Shown: positions 8,172-17,357, counted from the first letter of the stretch. The stretch: 42,812 nt of DNA from an uncultured Lachnospiraceae bacterium (GCA_944384015.1 CALWRT010000030.1:1-42812), one strand, 5' to 3'. Made by a program: numbers and translations. Notes: generated by a model not told the origin, from the letters alone.

Positions 8172-8879
8172 CTATTCCTCCTTCACCCCGCCGTATCTCC
8201 GGTCTCGCTCATTGTACTGCTTGATTGCCTTCTCCAGCTCTTCCTTTGTAAAATCCGGCCACGGCACATCAGTAAAATAGAATTCCGTATAGGCCAGCTG
8301 CCACAGCAGGTAATTCGACAGCCGCAGTTCTCCGCTTGTCCGGATTAACAGGTCCGGATCCGGTATCCCCTCCGTGTCCAGATAACTTCCGAACACTTCT
8401 TCTGTAATTTCTTCCGGCTTCAGGCTGCCCGCCTGCACATCGGAAGCCATCCTACGCATGGCGCGCACCATCTCGTCCCTGCTTCCATAGTTGATCGCGA
8501 TGGTAAAATTCAGCCCGTCATTATTCCTGGAAGCTTCTTCCAGTTCCGCAATCCTGGCGCGGATATCCTCGTCCAGTCCCGTCTTATCCCCGATCACGCG
8601 CACTTTCATTCGGTTCTTCTTAGCCGTCTGCAGGCACGTTTTCATATAATTGCGCAGCAGCGACATCAGCGCGTCCACCTCTGACTTCGGCCTCGCCCAA
8701 TTCTCCGTGGAGAAGGCATAGACCGTCAAGTACTTGATCCCCATCTTATAGGCGTCTTCACAGATACGCTCCACATTTTTACTTCCCTGGGCGTGGCCAT
8801 AATTTCTCGGCATTCCTCTCTTCTTGGCCCATCTGCCGTTCCCGTCCAATATGATGGCCACATGCTGTGGTATGTTCAT
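8172..8879 (-). CDS. uppS: Isoprenyl transferase (undecaprenyl diphosphate synthase)
   Basis: This 235-residue cis-prenyltransferase builds undecaprenyl diphosphate, the lipid carrier for peptidoglycan and other wall polymers, from FPP and IPP. The N-terminus carries the catalytic ILDGNGRWAKKRG motif with the essential Asp. FSTENWARP and the C-terminal RTSGELRLSNYLLWQ region are typical. FPP is made by ispA at 19367. The start has GGAGGAAGAGG upstream. A GC-rich hairpin lies in the gap after frr. Confidence 0.95.
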   Translation of the reverse strand: MNIPQHVAIILDGNGRWAKKRGMPRNYGHAQGSKNVERICEDAYKMGIKYLTVYAFSTENWARPKSEVDALMSLLRNYMKTCLQTAKKNRMKVRVIGDKTGLDEDIRARIAELEEASRNNDGLNFTIAINYGSRDEMVRAMRRMASDVQAGSLKPEEITEEVFGSYLDTEGIPDPDLLIRTSGELRLSNYLLWQLAYTEFYFTDVPWPDFTKEELEKAIKQYNERDRRYGGVKEE

Positions 8880-8902
8880 CCTCTTCCTCCTTAATACCCG
8901 AA

Positions 8903-8937
8903 CAGGGGCAGCCGATATACTCGCTGACTGCCCCCTG
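8903..8937. promoter_or_regulatory. Intercistronic GC-rich hairpin between frr and uppS
   Basis: CAGGGGCAG pairs with CTGCCCCCTG (one bulged C) around a 16-base loop. No T-tract follows on the minus strand, so it is more likely an mRNA processing or stability element than a terminator. Confidence 0.5.
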
Positions 8938-8963
8938 AATGGTTTCTTTATGCAGATCTGTAC

Positions 8964-9515
8964 TTATACGGTCATAATCTCCTTGGATTTCTTATCAACC
9001 TCTTTATCGATATCTCCGATAAACCGGTCCGTCAGCTTCTGAAGCTGATCTTCCATATCCTTGATCTGATCCTCGGATACCTCTGTGCCCTTCAGCTTCT
9101 TCAGCTGGTCGTTGCCGTCCCTGCGGATATTGCGGACAGCCACCTTCGCTGCCTCTCCTTTCTTCTTCACGTCCTTCACAAGCTCTTTTCTGCGCTCCTC
9201 TGTCAGCTCCGGGAAGACAAGGCGAATCACCTTGCCGTCATCGCTGGGATTGATCCCGATATCCGACGTCATAATCGCCTTGTTGATCGCCTTCACCAGA
9301 CTTGCCTCCCACGGCTGGATCTGGATCATCCTCGGCTCCGGCACGGTCACATTAGCCAGCTGCTGAATCGGCGTCGGGCTTCCATAGTAATCAATGCGCA
9401 GCTTATCCAGAACATGGGGATTCGCGCGTCCAGCGCGCACAGCATCAAACTCCCTGCACATTCCGTCGAAGGTCTTTGTCATCTTCGTCTCATATGTTTT
9501 CAGTCTCTCATCCAT
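8964..9515 (-). CDS. frr: Ribosome recycling factor
   Basis: This 183-residue protein has the standard RRF length. It splits post-termination ribosomes together with EF-G. Landmarks are the DAVRAGRANPHVLDKLRIDY segment, then YGSPTPIQQLANVTVPEPR and the RKELVKDVKKKGEAAKVAVR helix. The start has GGAGG upstream. It follows pyrH by 92 bases, the usual Firmicutes order. Confidence 0.97.
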   Translation of the reverse strand: MDERLKTYETKMTKTFDGMCREFDAVRAGRANPHVLDKLRIDYYGSPTPIQQLANVTVPEPRMIQIQPWEASLVKAINKAIMTSDIGINPSDDGKVIRLVFPELTEERRKELVKDVKKKGEAAKVAVRNIRRDGNDQLKKLKGTEVSEDQIKDMEDQLQKLTDRFIGDIDKEVDKKSKEIMTV

Positions 9516-9607
9516 TCTTATTTCCTCCTGTTATCTAAAGCGTCCTCTCCCTGCATATGTCCCGTTCTGGTATAGGGCGGCTCCTTTCGTTTATTCTCTC
9601 TCCCGTC

Positions 9608-10303
9608 TCAGACGAGTACCTTCGTCCCTGTGAACGGACCCTTCACCGCTCTCACGATGCTGTCCTCCCCATTCAGTCCGAAGACAAGCATCGGCATCTG
9701 ATTCTCCATGCACATAATCGACGCTGTCATATCCACCACCTGCAGCTTCTTATCAATCACTTCCTGAATCGTCACTTCGTCATATTTCTTCGCGTCTGGG
9801 TGATCCTTCGGATCGCAGTCGTACACGCCGTCCACCGCTTTGGCCAGCAGAATCATATCCGCCTCAATCTCCACCGCCCGCAGAACGGTCGTCGTATCCG
9901 TAGAAAAATACGGATGGCCGGTTCCCCCCGCGAAAAATGTGATAATTCCCTTCTCAAAATACTTCATAACCCGGTCTTTCGAGAAGAGCTTGGTCATCGT
10001 TCCGCATTCAAACGGCGTGAGTATCTGGGTCTTCATCCCCACATAGCGGAAAATCTCGGATACATATATACAGTTCATCACCGTCGCCAGCATGCCGATT
10101 TGGTCTGCCTTCGTCCGGTCAATGGTACTGCTGGAACGTCCTCTCCAGAAATTTCCGCCTCCAATGACCACCGATATCTCCATCCCGTCATCGGACAGCC
10201 GCTTCACCTGCCGGGCCACTCCCAGCACCGTCGCCTCGTCAAAGCCAGTCCTCTTGTCACCTGCCAGCGCTTCTCCGCTGAGCTTCAATAAAATACGCTT
10301 CAT
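9608..10303 (-). CDS. pyrH: Uridylate kinase
   Basis: This 231-residue UMP kinase of the amino-acid-kinase fold uses ATP to make UDP for pyrimidine nucleotide supply. It starts MKRILLKLSGEAL; GGGNFWRG binds phosphate, and FFAGGTGHPYFSTDT and DGVYDCDPK are family motifs. The ATG at 10303 has AGGAGA upstream; earlier in-frame ATGs lie in the 5' leader. It is the first gene after a good promoter at 10370-10397. rpsB and tsf, which often precede pyrH, are not here. Confidence 0.96.
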   Translation of the reverse strand: MKRILLKLSGEALAGDKRTGFDEATVLGVARQVKRLSDDGMEISVVIGGGNFWRGRSSSTIDRTKADQIGMLATVMNCIYVSEIFRYVGMKTQILTPFECGTMTKLFSKDRVMKYFEKGIITFFAGGTGHPYFSTDTTTVLRAVEIEADMILLAKAVDGVYDCDPKDHPDAKKYDEVTIQEVIDKKLQVVDMTASIMCMENQMPMLVFGLNGEDSIVRAVKGPFTGTKVLV

Positions 10304-10369
10304 TTGTCTGTCTCCTAGATTCTGAGTTTCCATAATCTGACACAATACCGTTTCCATTTTCTACTGTTT

Positions 10370-10397
10370 ATTCTATCATAATCCAGGAAAAATTCAA
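10370..10397 (-). promoter_or_regulatory. Sigma-A-type promoter for the pyrH-rseP operon
   Basis: On the minus strand a TTGAAT -35 box (10397-10392) and a TAGAAT -10 box (10375-10370) are 16 bases apart, and TG before the -10 makes it an extended -10. The -35 box overlaps the stop codon of the upstream alpha-amylase gene. Confidence 0.65.
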
Positions 10398-11734
10398 GCC
10401 TTCCAATAAGCGGCAGAATATGGAGGCAGCAGGATTTCACCCGCCGTAACTTGGACATTATCCCGCAGCAAATCCCTCAGGCTTGCACATCCCGCGTCAA
10501 ACCGCACTGTATAGGGGGCCTCATCTGCATTTACCGCCGCGTAGATGCGATCCCCTTCAAAGCTTCTCTCAAAGACGCACTGCCGGTTGGTAAGCACTAT
10601 GGTCCGGTAATCACCCCATATGAGCGCCGGCTCCTTCTCGTGTATGTCAGCTAATCTTCCAATCCACCGGCTCAGCTCATTGTCCCGCGGCTGGTCAAAG
10701 CAAGGGCGCAGTCCCCAGTCCCCATCGGATTTCTTCCCCTTCGCTCCCCACTCGCTTCCATAATAAACACAAGGAATGCCGGGCATCGCGAACAAGACGG
10801 CATACAGCAGAGGCAGATGCCTCTCCTCCTCCAGGATGGACGCGGCTCTCGTCACGTCATGGTTATCCGCAAAACAGAGCAGATGCTTCTTCTTGTACAG
10901 CGTCCAGTCCTCCGGTCCGAACTGGCGGTTCAGGGAATGGCATATTTCAAACAGATTCCTGCTGTTGAAGCTGGAATATAGTCCCTTGTAGCATTCATAG
11001 TTTGTGCAGGAGTGAAGCATATGGTCGTTTACCCATTGATTATAATCTCCGTGCAGAAGCTCCCCAACCAGCCAGAAGTCCTTCTTCAGACCGCTGGCAA
11101 ACTCCCGCAGCCTGTGTAAAAAGTCCCGGTCCAGACAATAGGCCACATCCAGCCTCAGGCCGTCAATATCAAATTCCTCTATCCAGCCCCGGACACAATC
11201 CAGCAGATAGCCGACCGCCTCTTCACAGCGCAGATTCAGCTTTACCAGCTCATAGTGTCCTTCCCAGCCCTCATACCAGAATCCGTCTCCATAGCCGGAA
11301 TCCCCGTCAAAATGAATATGAAACCACTCTTTATAAGGGGATTCCCATTTCCTCTCCCTCACATCCTGGAATGCCCAGAATCCTCTGCCCACATGGTTGA
11401 AGACGCCGTCCAGGACCACTCGGATGCCCTCCTTATGGAGCGCCTGAACCACCTTAGCAAAGTTCTCGTTCGTTCCCAGCCTTCTGTCAATTGTGCGGTA
11501 ATCCCTTGTATCATAGCCATGGGAATTGGACTCAAATACCGGTGAAAAATAAACGGCCGTGATATGCAGCCGTTTCAGATGGGGAATCCAATCCAGCACT
11601 TTCTCTATCCGATTCACGCAGACGCCGTCATTCTCTCTGGGAGCCCCCGTGAAACCCAATGGATAAATCTGATAAAACACGCTCTCTTCTGCCCACATAT
11701 ATCCAGCAATCCCTGCCTCTCTGTCAAATTCCAT
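10394..11734 (-). CDS. Alpha-amylase family glycosyl hydrolase (GH13)
   Basis: This 446-residue cytoplasmic GH13 enzyme has no signal peptide. The four conserved regions are present: LDGVFNH at 108-114, GLRLDVAY with nucleophile Asp196, VGELLHGD with acid/base Glu225, and FADNHDVTR with Asp293. A short C-terminal beta domain follows. The YFSPVFESNSHGYDT region resembles maltodextrin glucosidases and cyclomaltodextrinases, so it probably cleaves imported maltodextrins. Upstream, GGAGGAG is followed by an 8-codon mini-ORF (11747-11724) that overlaps this start; the gene's own ATG lies 15 bases from GGAGGAG, so it may depend on translation of that leader. It sits between spoIVB and pyrH. Confidence 0.9.
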   Translation of the reverse strand: MEFDREAGIAGYMWAEESVFYQIYPLGFTGAPRENDGVCVNRIEKVLDWIPHLKRLHITAVYFSPVFESNSHGYDTRDYRTIDRRLGTNENFAKVVQALHKEGIRVVLDGVFNHVGRGFWAFQDVRERKWESPYKEWFHIHFDGDSGYGDGFWYEGWEGHYELVKLNLRCEEAVGYLLDCVRGWIEEFDIDGLRLDVAYCLDRDFLHRLREFASGLKKDFWLVGELLHGDYNQWVNDHMLHSCTNYECYKGLYSSFNSRNLFEICHSLNRQFGPEDWTLYKKKHLLCFADNHDVTRAASILEEERHLPLLYAVLFAMPGIPCVYYGSEWGAKGKKSDGDWGLRPCFDQPRDNELSRWIGRLADIHEKEPALIWGDYRTIVLTNRQCVFERSFEGDRIYAAVNADEAPYTVRFDAGCASLRDLLRDNVQVTAGEILLPPYSAAYWKA

Positions 11735-11885
11735 CCTGCTTATCCATGACTCCTCCTCAGCAGCATGGCTTTTTTACCATCATACTGATTCGCGCCCTGT
11801 TTGTCAATCACGCTTGATCATATGTACTCCCCATTGCCGTCTCCAGGACTGCCGCCGCGGATCTTTCCATCATTCCTCTCCTTTA

Positions 11886-11931
11886 TTTATTACGTTTACT
11901 GTAAAATGGCTTTATCAGTAAACGTAATAAA
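11886..11931 (-). terminator. Terminator-like hairpin after spoIVB
   Basis: A perfect 16-bp stem (TTTATTACGTTTACTG and its complement) has a 14-base loop that can pair further. It lies 22 bases beyond the spoIVB stop. The arm bases give T-rich flanks on both strands, so it could act in both directions. Confidence 0.75.
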
Positions 11932-11952
11932 AATCAAGGAAATGAAACAATT

Positions 11953-13224
11953 CTACATGGCATTGAGCATATTCTCGATAAAGATTCCGAATCCCTTAGC
12001 GGAATCCTGGACAAATACATGGGTCACAGCCCCGATAATTTTTCCATTCTGGATAATCGGGCTGCCGCTCATCCCCTGGACAATTCCTCCTGTCAGGGAG
12101 AGCAGCCTCTCATCCGTCACCCGAAGCACGATCCCTTTGTTAATGTCGTCCCCCGACAGATGGATCTCTTCAATTTCCACCTCATATTCCTGCAGTTTCC
12201 CTTCCAAATAGCAGCGTATCGTCGCCGGGCCTTTCTGAATCTCCTGTTTCCACCCCACCTCCAGCGGCTCTGCCTGGCAGGCCTCACAGAGAAGAGTTCC
12301 GGCTTTGCCGAATATGCCTGCCGCTGTATTCTTCACAATTTTTCCACGCAGATTGGCGCTGTCGTAAGAAATCATCCCCATCAGCTCGCCGGGCGTCCCT
12401 TTCTCTCCCTTCACGATGGAGAGAATCTGCGCCTCATACAGACTTCCGCTCTCAATCTCCATCAGCGTGCTTGTGTCCACGTCGTTGATCCCGTGCCCAA
12501 GGGCGCCGAAGTTGCTCTCCTCATCCACGAAAGTTAATGTCCCGATGCCCTGGGTGTTGTCCCTCACCCAGATTCCTAATCGATATGTCTCTCCCGCTGA
12601 GCAGACAGGCTCTATGGACACCTCCATCTGCTCCTCTCCTCTGCGTATGCCAAGCACCACATCCTCCCCGCCGCAGTCCGCCACCGCTTCCAGCAGCTCA
12701 TCCTTGCCGCCGATTGCCTCTCCATTCACCGATATGATATAATCCCCTGATTTCACAATGTTTCTGGCCGGCTCATATTCCATTCCATCACTTCCCGTAA
12801 TGGGGCTTGTCCCGATCACCAGGACGCCGTCTGTCTTCAGGTAGATCCCTACCGGGTAGCCTCCCGGTGTCACATACTCCTTTGTCTCTACGCTCACCTG
12901 TACGCTTTTCAGGGGGATGAAGCCGAACAATTTGCACTCCATCACATAACTGCCCTGGTTCTCTCCTACAATGGAGAAGGGTTTCGCCATATCAATATGG
13001 ATCTCTCTCCCCTGCGCGTCTTCGGATTCATAGACAGATGTTCCCGTGAAGCTTGCGCTCACCGGCAAATTCCAGTCAAATTCTTGTTCTTCTTCTATGT
13101 TAAGCCGCAGCTCATCTGGAATACATCGGCTGTAGAAATAAAAGACATAGAAGCAAAGTCCCAGCGTCCCTGCGGCAAGCCACCCCCATAACCAGCTGCG
13201 GTATCGTCTCAGTCTTCTGTCCAT
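11953..13224 (-). CDS. spoIVB: SpoIVB signalling peptidase (family S55)
   Basis: This 423-residue sporulation protease has one N-terminal transmembrane segment at about 12-30. In the family, the forespore makes it under sigma-G and it crosses to the intermembrane space, where it cuts SpoIVFA and releases sigma-K processing. A PDZ domain spans roughly 110-210 (GYPVGIYLKTDGVLVIGTSP start). The S55 domain carries the catalytic His in ALGHGIND and Ser in QGMSGSPII. It has GGAGG upstream of the ATG and sits alone between the recN terminator and its own. I could not identify a sigma-G promoter. spo0A, commonly the next gene, is absent; a GH13 gene follows. Confidence 0.95.
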   Translation of the reverse strand: MDRRLRRYRSWLWGWLAAGTLGLCFYVFYFYSRCIPDELRLNIEEEQEFDWNLPVSASFTGTSVYESEDAQGREIHIDMAKPFSIVGENQGSYVMECKLFGFIPLKSVQVSVETKEYVTPGGYPVGIYLKTDGVLVIGTSPITGSDGMEYEPARNIVKSGDYIISVNGEAIGGKDELLEAVADCGGEDVVLGIRRGEEQMEVSIEPVCSAGETYRLGIWVRDNTQGIGTLTFVDEESNFGALGHGINDVDTSTLMEIESGSLYEAQILSIVKGEKGTPGELMGMISYDSANLRGKIVKNTAAGIFGKAGTLLCEACQAEPLEVGWKQEIQKGPATIRCYLEGKLQEYEVEIEEIHLSGDDINKGIVLRVTDERLLSLTGGIVQGMSGSPIIQNGKIIGAVTHVFVQDSAKGFGIFIENMLNAM

Positions 13225-13383
13225 TCCGGGTCTTCCTCCAATACAAATGTTCTCTAAGGAAACACTGATTATAACGAAGCTTCCTTAGCTCCTCTGCAGG
13301 ATATCCGCCAAACAAAAAGGTGCGCATCCACAGCGGAGCGTATTTTTTGTTCTATAGAGAAATCCAGCGAATTTCCTGCAGAA

Positions 13384-13416
13384 CAAAAACGACAGGGATG
13401 CTTTTTGCTCCCTGTC
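13384..13416 (-). terminator. Rho-independent terminator after recN
   Basis: On the minus strand an 8-bp stem (GACAGGGA/TCCCTGTC, 13391-13416) with an A-rich loop is followed by GTTTTT. It lies 23 bases beyond the recN stop and closes the nusB-recN series before spoIVB. Upstream, 13311-13330 carries a GTGCGCATCCAC unit similar to the dispersed repeat. Confidence 0.85.
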
Positions 13417-13438
13417 ATTTATTATGGTTCATACGCCG

Positions 13439-15133
13439 CTATTTCACTCTAACTATTTTTGTACGCTCTGCCAATTCCTTCATCTCCCGCGCGTTGCCCA
13501 TGACTGTTTCCGTAATCTCTACTCCGCCGAGCATTCTGGCAAGCTCTTCCACCTCTTCTTCTTTGGACAGCTGTCGGATTGTGGTAACCGTTCCATTTTC
13601 TTCCACATGCTTCTCTATGAGAAAATGGCAGTCTGCCATGGAAGCGATCTGGGGAAGATGGGTGATGCAGATTACCTGCCGCTCCCCGGAGATCATATTG
13701 AGCTTCTCCGACACTCTCTGAGCCGTCCTGCCGCTGATCCCGGCGTCAATCTCGTCGAAAATCAGCGTATATACCTCATCTCTGTCAGCCAGTACTGACT
13801 TCACCGCCAGCATCATCCGGGACAGCTCTCCTCCCGAAGCCACATTCTTCAGAGGCTTGGCCGGCTCTCCCGGGTTGGTGGATATATAGAACTCTGCCTG
13901 ATCGATCCCGATAGGCCCGTAGCTGTCTGTCTGTGTCAGTCTGATCTCAAATAGAACCTTTTCAAAATTCAGTTCTCTCAGAGCTGTCTCAATCTCGGCG
14001 GACAGCAAAGACGCGGCCTGGCTGCGCAGGGCGGTAAGCTCCTTCGTGGCAGCCAAGAGCCTGCGCTCGCAGCTGTCTAATTCCCGCTCCTTCTCTTCCC
14101 TGAACGCTTCGTAGGAGAGGAGTTTTTCCAGTCTGTCCTCTTTCTCCTTCTGATATTCTAGTATATCCTCCACGGTGGAACCGTATTTATCCTTCAGCCG
14201 GTTTATCTCGTTCAGCCGTCCCTCTACTTCGGCAAAAGTATCCCCGGCGAATTCCGTCTGTCTCGCGTATTCCTGAAGCTCCCGGTTGAAATCATTCAGG
14301 AGAGCGTCAATACCTTCCAGCTGCTCCTCAAGCCCGGCAAGCTGCGCGTCATATTCCACCGCGCCTCCCAGAATGCGTACAGCGCGCCCCACCGCTTCCC
14401 CGGCCCCATACATGGAACCGTAGCCGGTCTCCTGATACGTCTGGGAGCATGCCTCCAATATATTCTTGCCGTTTTGCAGCTTCCGATATTCTGCCTCCAG
14501 CTCTTCATCCTCTCCCGGCCTCAGATGAGCGTCTTCAATTTCCTGAATCTCAAACTGGAGAAAGGAGATCTCTCTTGTCCTAGCCTGCTCGTCCATGGAA
14601 GCCTCAGACAATTCCTTCTTCACCGCCGCGTACTGTCCATACAGCTTCGTGACCTCCGCCTTCACCTGGGCAAGCTCCTCCTTGCCGTAGGCGTCCACAA
14701 TCTCCAGCTGCCGTCTTCTCTCAGTCAGCCCCTGATGCTCATGCTGCCCGCATATATCCAGCAGAAGGGCTCCGGCTTTCTGCATCACTGCGGCTGAACA
14801 CGTCTCACCGTTTATCTTGCAGATGCTTCTTCCTCCCGCCAATTTTCTGGAAAATATGAACTGTCTCTCTCCGTCGGCAGGATACAGATCCAGCGCCTTC
14901 AGGGCAGACAGCGCCTCATCCTCCGCCTCGAAGACCAGCTCCGCGTAAGCATAATCGCTCTGGGCGCGTATCATATCCTTGGATACTTTGCCTCCCAGAG
15001 CCATTCCGACGGAACCGATCAGGACGGACTTGCCCGCGCCGGTCTCACCGGTTAAGATGTTCATTCCTTCCTGGAAATATACCTCGGCCTCTTCAATCAA
15101 AGCCAAATTCTTCACATGCAAACTGACTAACAT
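13439..15133 (-). CDS. recN: DNA repair protein RecN
   Basis: This 564-residue SMC-like ATPase helps bring broken DNA ends together for recombination repair. The N-terminus has Walker A GETGAGKS, the middle is a long coiled coil (roughly 150-350), and the C-terminus has the ABC signature SGGELSRMMLA and Walker B FDEIDAGISG. The length is normal. It starts 16 bases after argR with AGGAG upstream and is the last gene of its series. Confidence 0.97.
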   Translation of the reverse strand: MLVSLHVKNLALIEEAEVYFQEGMNILTGETGAGKSVLIGSVGMALGGKVSKDMIRAQSDYAYAELVFEAEDEALSALKALDLYPADGERQFIFSRKLAGGRSICKINGETCSAAVMQKAGALLLDICGQHEHQGLTERRRQLEIVDAYGKEELAQVKAEVTKLYGQYAAVKKELSEASMDEQARTREISFLQFEIQEIEDAHLRPGEDEELEAEYRKLQNGKNILEACSQTYQETGYGSMYGAGEAVGRAVRILGGAVEYDAQLAGLEEQLEGIDALLNDFNRELQEYARQTEFAGDTFAEVEGRLNEINRLKDKYGSTVEDILEYQKEKEDRLEKLLSYEAFREEKERELDSCERRLLAATKELTALRSQAASLLSAEIETALRELNFEKVLFEIRLTQTDSYGPIGIDQAEFYISTNPGEPAKPLKNVASGGELSRMMLAVKSVLADRDEVYTLIFDEIDAGISGRTAQRVSEKLNMISGERQVICITHLPQIASMADCHFLIEKHVEENGTVTTIRQLSKEEEVEELARMLGGVEITETVMGNAREMKELAERTKIVRVK

Positions 15134-15149
15134 AGCTCTCCTCTGAACT

Positions 15150-15599
15150 CTACTGCAGTATTTTATTCAGCTTATCCATGGCAATCAGCGTGTCATCCAC
15201 GCTGCGCATCGCGCACATAATCGTATCGTCTCCGGCAATACAGCCGACCACCTCGTTCCAGTGCAGGGCGTCCAGGGCGGCCCCCACAGCCATCGCCATG
15301 CCAGAGACCGTCTTAATCACAAGAATATTCTGAGCCATATCCATCGATAAAAAACCGTCTCTCAGCACACGGATATATTTCTCGCTCTCCCACGTATCCT
15401 TATTCTGAAGCACCACATATCTCTGGCGCTCTCCATTCTCGGAAATTTTCATCAGCTTTAATTCCCGGATATCTCTGGATACTGTAGCCTGGGTCACATT
15501 GAACCCCTCCTCGTTCAGCCGTTCCGCCAGCTCCTCCTGTGTCTCAATATGATACCTGTTGATCAGCTCAATGATCTTGGCATGTCTGGCTGTCTTCAC
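15150..15599 (-). CDS. argR: Arginine repressor
   Basis: This 149-residue ArgR/AhrC repressor has an N-terminal winged helix-turn-helix (THEEL-like ETQEELAERL and TQATVSRDIRELKLMKI, about residues 18-50). The C-terminal domain carries the arginine-binding, trimerising GCIAGDDTIMCAMR segment. It represses arginine synthesis and activates catabolism when arginine is high. The GTG at 15599 gives the family length and has GGGAGG 8 bases upstream; an ATG at 15626 would overlap nadK. The argR-recN pairing is typical of Firmicutes. Confidence 0.95.
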   Translation of the reverse strand: MKTARHAKIIELINRYHIETQEELAERLNEEGFNVTQATVSRDIRELKLMKISENGERQRYVVLQNKDTWESEKYIRVLRDGFLSMDMAQNILVIKTVSGMAMAVGAALDALHWNEVVGCIAGDDTIMCAMRSVDDTLIAMDKLNKILQ

Positions 15600-15622
15600 C
15601 CTTCTTACCTCCCTGGTTGCTA

Positions 15623-16480
15623 TCATTTTAGTTTTTTACTTAATATCTCTAAAAAGCTGCTGTCGTTCAGCCTGATCAGCTTTGTGCTCCTCTTCGACCT
15701 TCGAATCACAATCCGCTCTCCCGTGACAAATTCCTCACAGGTATCTCCGTCGAAAGTGACGATCACCTGCTCCTGCGCCTTCTTGCGTCCTGGCCCGATC
15801 AGCAGTTCCACCGTATCTTCTCCGGAGAGGACGATGCTCCTCGTGTTCAGCGTGTGGGCACAGATGGGAGTGATCAGGATCATCTCGGCGCTGGGCTCTA
15901 CAATCGGGCCTCCCGCTGACAGATTATACCCTGTGGAACCTGTCGGTGTTGAGATAATCATACCATCCGCATTATAGGATTTCAAGTGACGGCCATTCAC
16001 ATAAATATGAAAATTAATGATGCGCAGCAGCCCGCTGCGGCTTATGACAATGTCGTTCAGCGCCCTGCTGCGGAAGGTTTTCCCGTCTGTATGGATTAAC
16101 TTCCCGTCCAGCATCATCCGGTTCTCAATCTGATACCGGTCTTCCATCAGACAGTCCAGCGCCTCCTGGAACCTGGTGGAGTCAGTCTCGGTGAGATATC
16201 CCAGACTCCCCATGTTGATGCCGAGAAAAGCCACGTCCTTGCGGGCCAGGTCTCTGGCCGCCTGGATCACGGTCCCGTCTCCCCCCAGGACAATCACCCC
16301 CTCAATATCATCCGGCACCAGCTTCGGGTTCGTGAAAAGATATTCTTCCTCCTCCCTCACAGCCTCAGGCTCCTGATACAGACATTCTTTCCCCCGCTCG
16401 TGCAGATACTCTGCAATTCTGTCCCTCATCTGGACCGTCTCTTCTTTTTGGCTGTTCGTGATGATATAAAACTTATTCAT
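15623..16480 (-). CDS. nadK: NAD kinase
   Basis: This 285-residue ATP-NAD kinase makes NADP. The GGDG motif is at 66-69 (VLGGDGTVIQAARDL), LGINMGSLGYLTE follows, and the NAD-binding PTGSTGYNLSAGGPIV motif is intact. The length is normal. It lies 37 bases after tlyA and 23 before argR, as in many Clostridia. It is cytoplasmic and makes the NADPH precursor used by dxr and other enzymes. Confidence 0.96.
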   Translation of the reverse strand: MNKFYIITNSQKEETVQMRDRIAEYLHERGKECLYQEPEAVREEEEYLFTNPKLVPDDIEGVIVLGGDGTVIQAARDLARKDVAFLGINMGSLGYLTETDSTRFQEALDCLMEDRYQIENRMMLDGKLIHTDGKTFRSRALNDIVISRSGLLRIINFHIYVNGRHLKSYNADGMIISTPTGSTGYNLSAGGPIVEPSAEMILITPICAHTLNTRSIVLSGEDTVELLIGPGRKKAQEQVIVTFDGDTCEEFVTGERIVIRRSKRSTKLIRLNDSSFLEILSKKLK

Positions 16481-16517
16481 ACTCTCCGTCTCTCTCTGCG
16501 ATAATCTCGTTCACATC

Positions 16518-17357
16518 TTATGCCTTGTCCAGCGCTTCATGGGCCTCTTCCACTACCTGCTCGGCCAGCTGAAGAAACTTCTCCCCCGGCTCTCTCTCCC
16601 CTCCCTGCGCCAAAGCGGTATCCAGAGGAAGATTGCCCAGATGGAGCAAGTATTCGATGTTTCCCTCCGGCCCCTTCACGGGGGAGTAGGTCAGATCCTT
16701 GAGGGCAAAGCCAATGCTCTGGGCGAACCCAGCCACCCGAACGATCACTTCTCTATGTACGGTCTTGTCCCTCACAACGCCCTTCTTGCCTACCTTCTCC
16801 CGGCCCGCCTCAAACTGGGGTTTAATCAGGCAGACAACCTGTCCGTCCTGCGCCATCAGCCGCTTCACCGGCCCCAGCACCTTCTCCAGGGATATGAACG
16901 ACACGTCGATGGATACCACTTCCACCTGCTCTCCAACCTGTTCCGGCAGGACATACCGGATGTTTGTCTTCTCCATACAGACTACCCGATCATCCTGACG
17001 CAGCTTCCAATCCAGCTGCCCGTGTCCTACGTCCACCGCGTACACCTTCACGGCTCCATTCTGGAGCATACAGTCCGTAAAGCCTCCGGTAGAGGCCCCC
17101 ACATCCATGCACACTTTTCCGCGAACCGTGAGATCGAAACATTCCATCGCCTTCTCCAGCTTCAGCCCGCCGCGGCTGACATAGCGCAGCTTCTGGGCGC
17201 GCACCTCGATCGGCGTCTCCTCATCGAACAGAGAGCCCGCCTTATCCTCTCTTTGCCCCTTTATAAATACATTCCCGGACATAATGACTGCTTTTGCCTT
17301 CTCCCTGGAGGGGGCCAGTCCCCGCTTCACAAGCAGCACGTCCAATCGTTCCTTCAT
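16518..17357 (-). CDS. tlyA: TlyA family rRNA (cytidine-2'-O)-methyltransferase
   Basis: This 279-residue protein has an N-terminal S4 RNA-binding domain (MKERLDVLLVKRGLAPSREK start, to about residue 60) and an FtsJ-type SAM methyltransferase domain (DVGASTGGFTDCMLQNGA is the SAM motif; VDVGHGQLDWKL and IKPQFEAGREKVGKKGVVRD follow). In mycobacteria TlyA methylates 16S and 23S rRNA; this homologue is usually annotated as hemolysin/rRNA methyltransferase, and its exact target here is inferred. It lies in the dxs-tlyA-nadK-argR-recN series. Confidence 0.93.
   Translation of the reverse strand: MKERLDVLLVKRGLAPSREKAKAVIMSGNVFIKGQREDKAGSLFDEETPIEVRAQKLRYVSRGGLKLEKAMECFDLTVRGKVCMDVGASTGGFTDCMLQNGAVKVYAVDVGHGQLDWKLRQDDRVVCMEKTNIRYVLPEQVGEQVEVVSIDVSFISLEKVLGPVKRLMAQDGQVVCLIKPQFEAGREKVGKKGVVRDKTVHREVIVRVAGFAQSIGFALKDLTYSPVKGPEGNIEYLLHLGNLPLDTALAQGGEREPGEKFLQLAEQVVEEAHEALDKA

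Noticed and set aside
13225..13330. Possible sigma-G or sigma-A promoter for spoIVB (a TATAAT is present)
   Set aside because: No acceptable -35 partner for the TATAAT and no recognisable sigma-G boxes.
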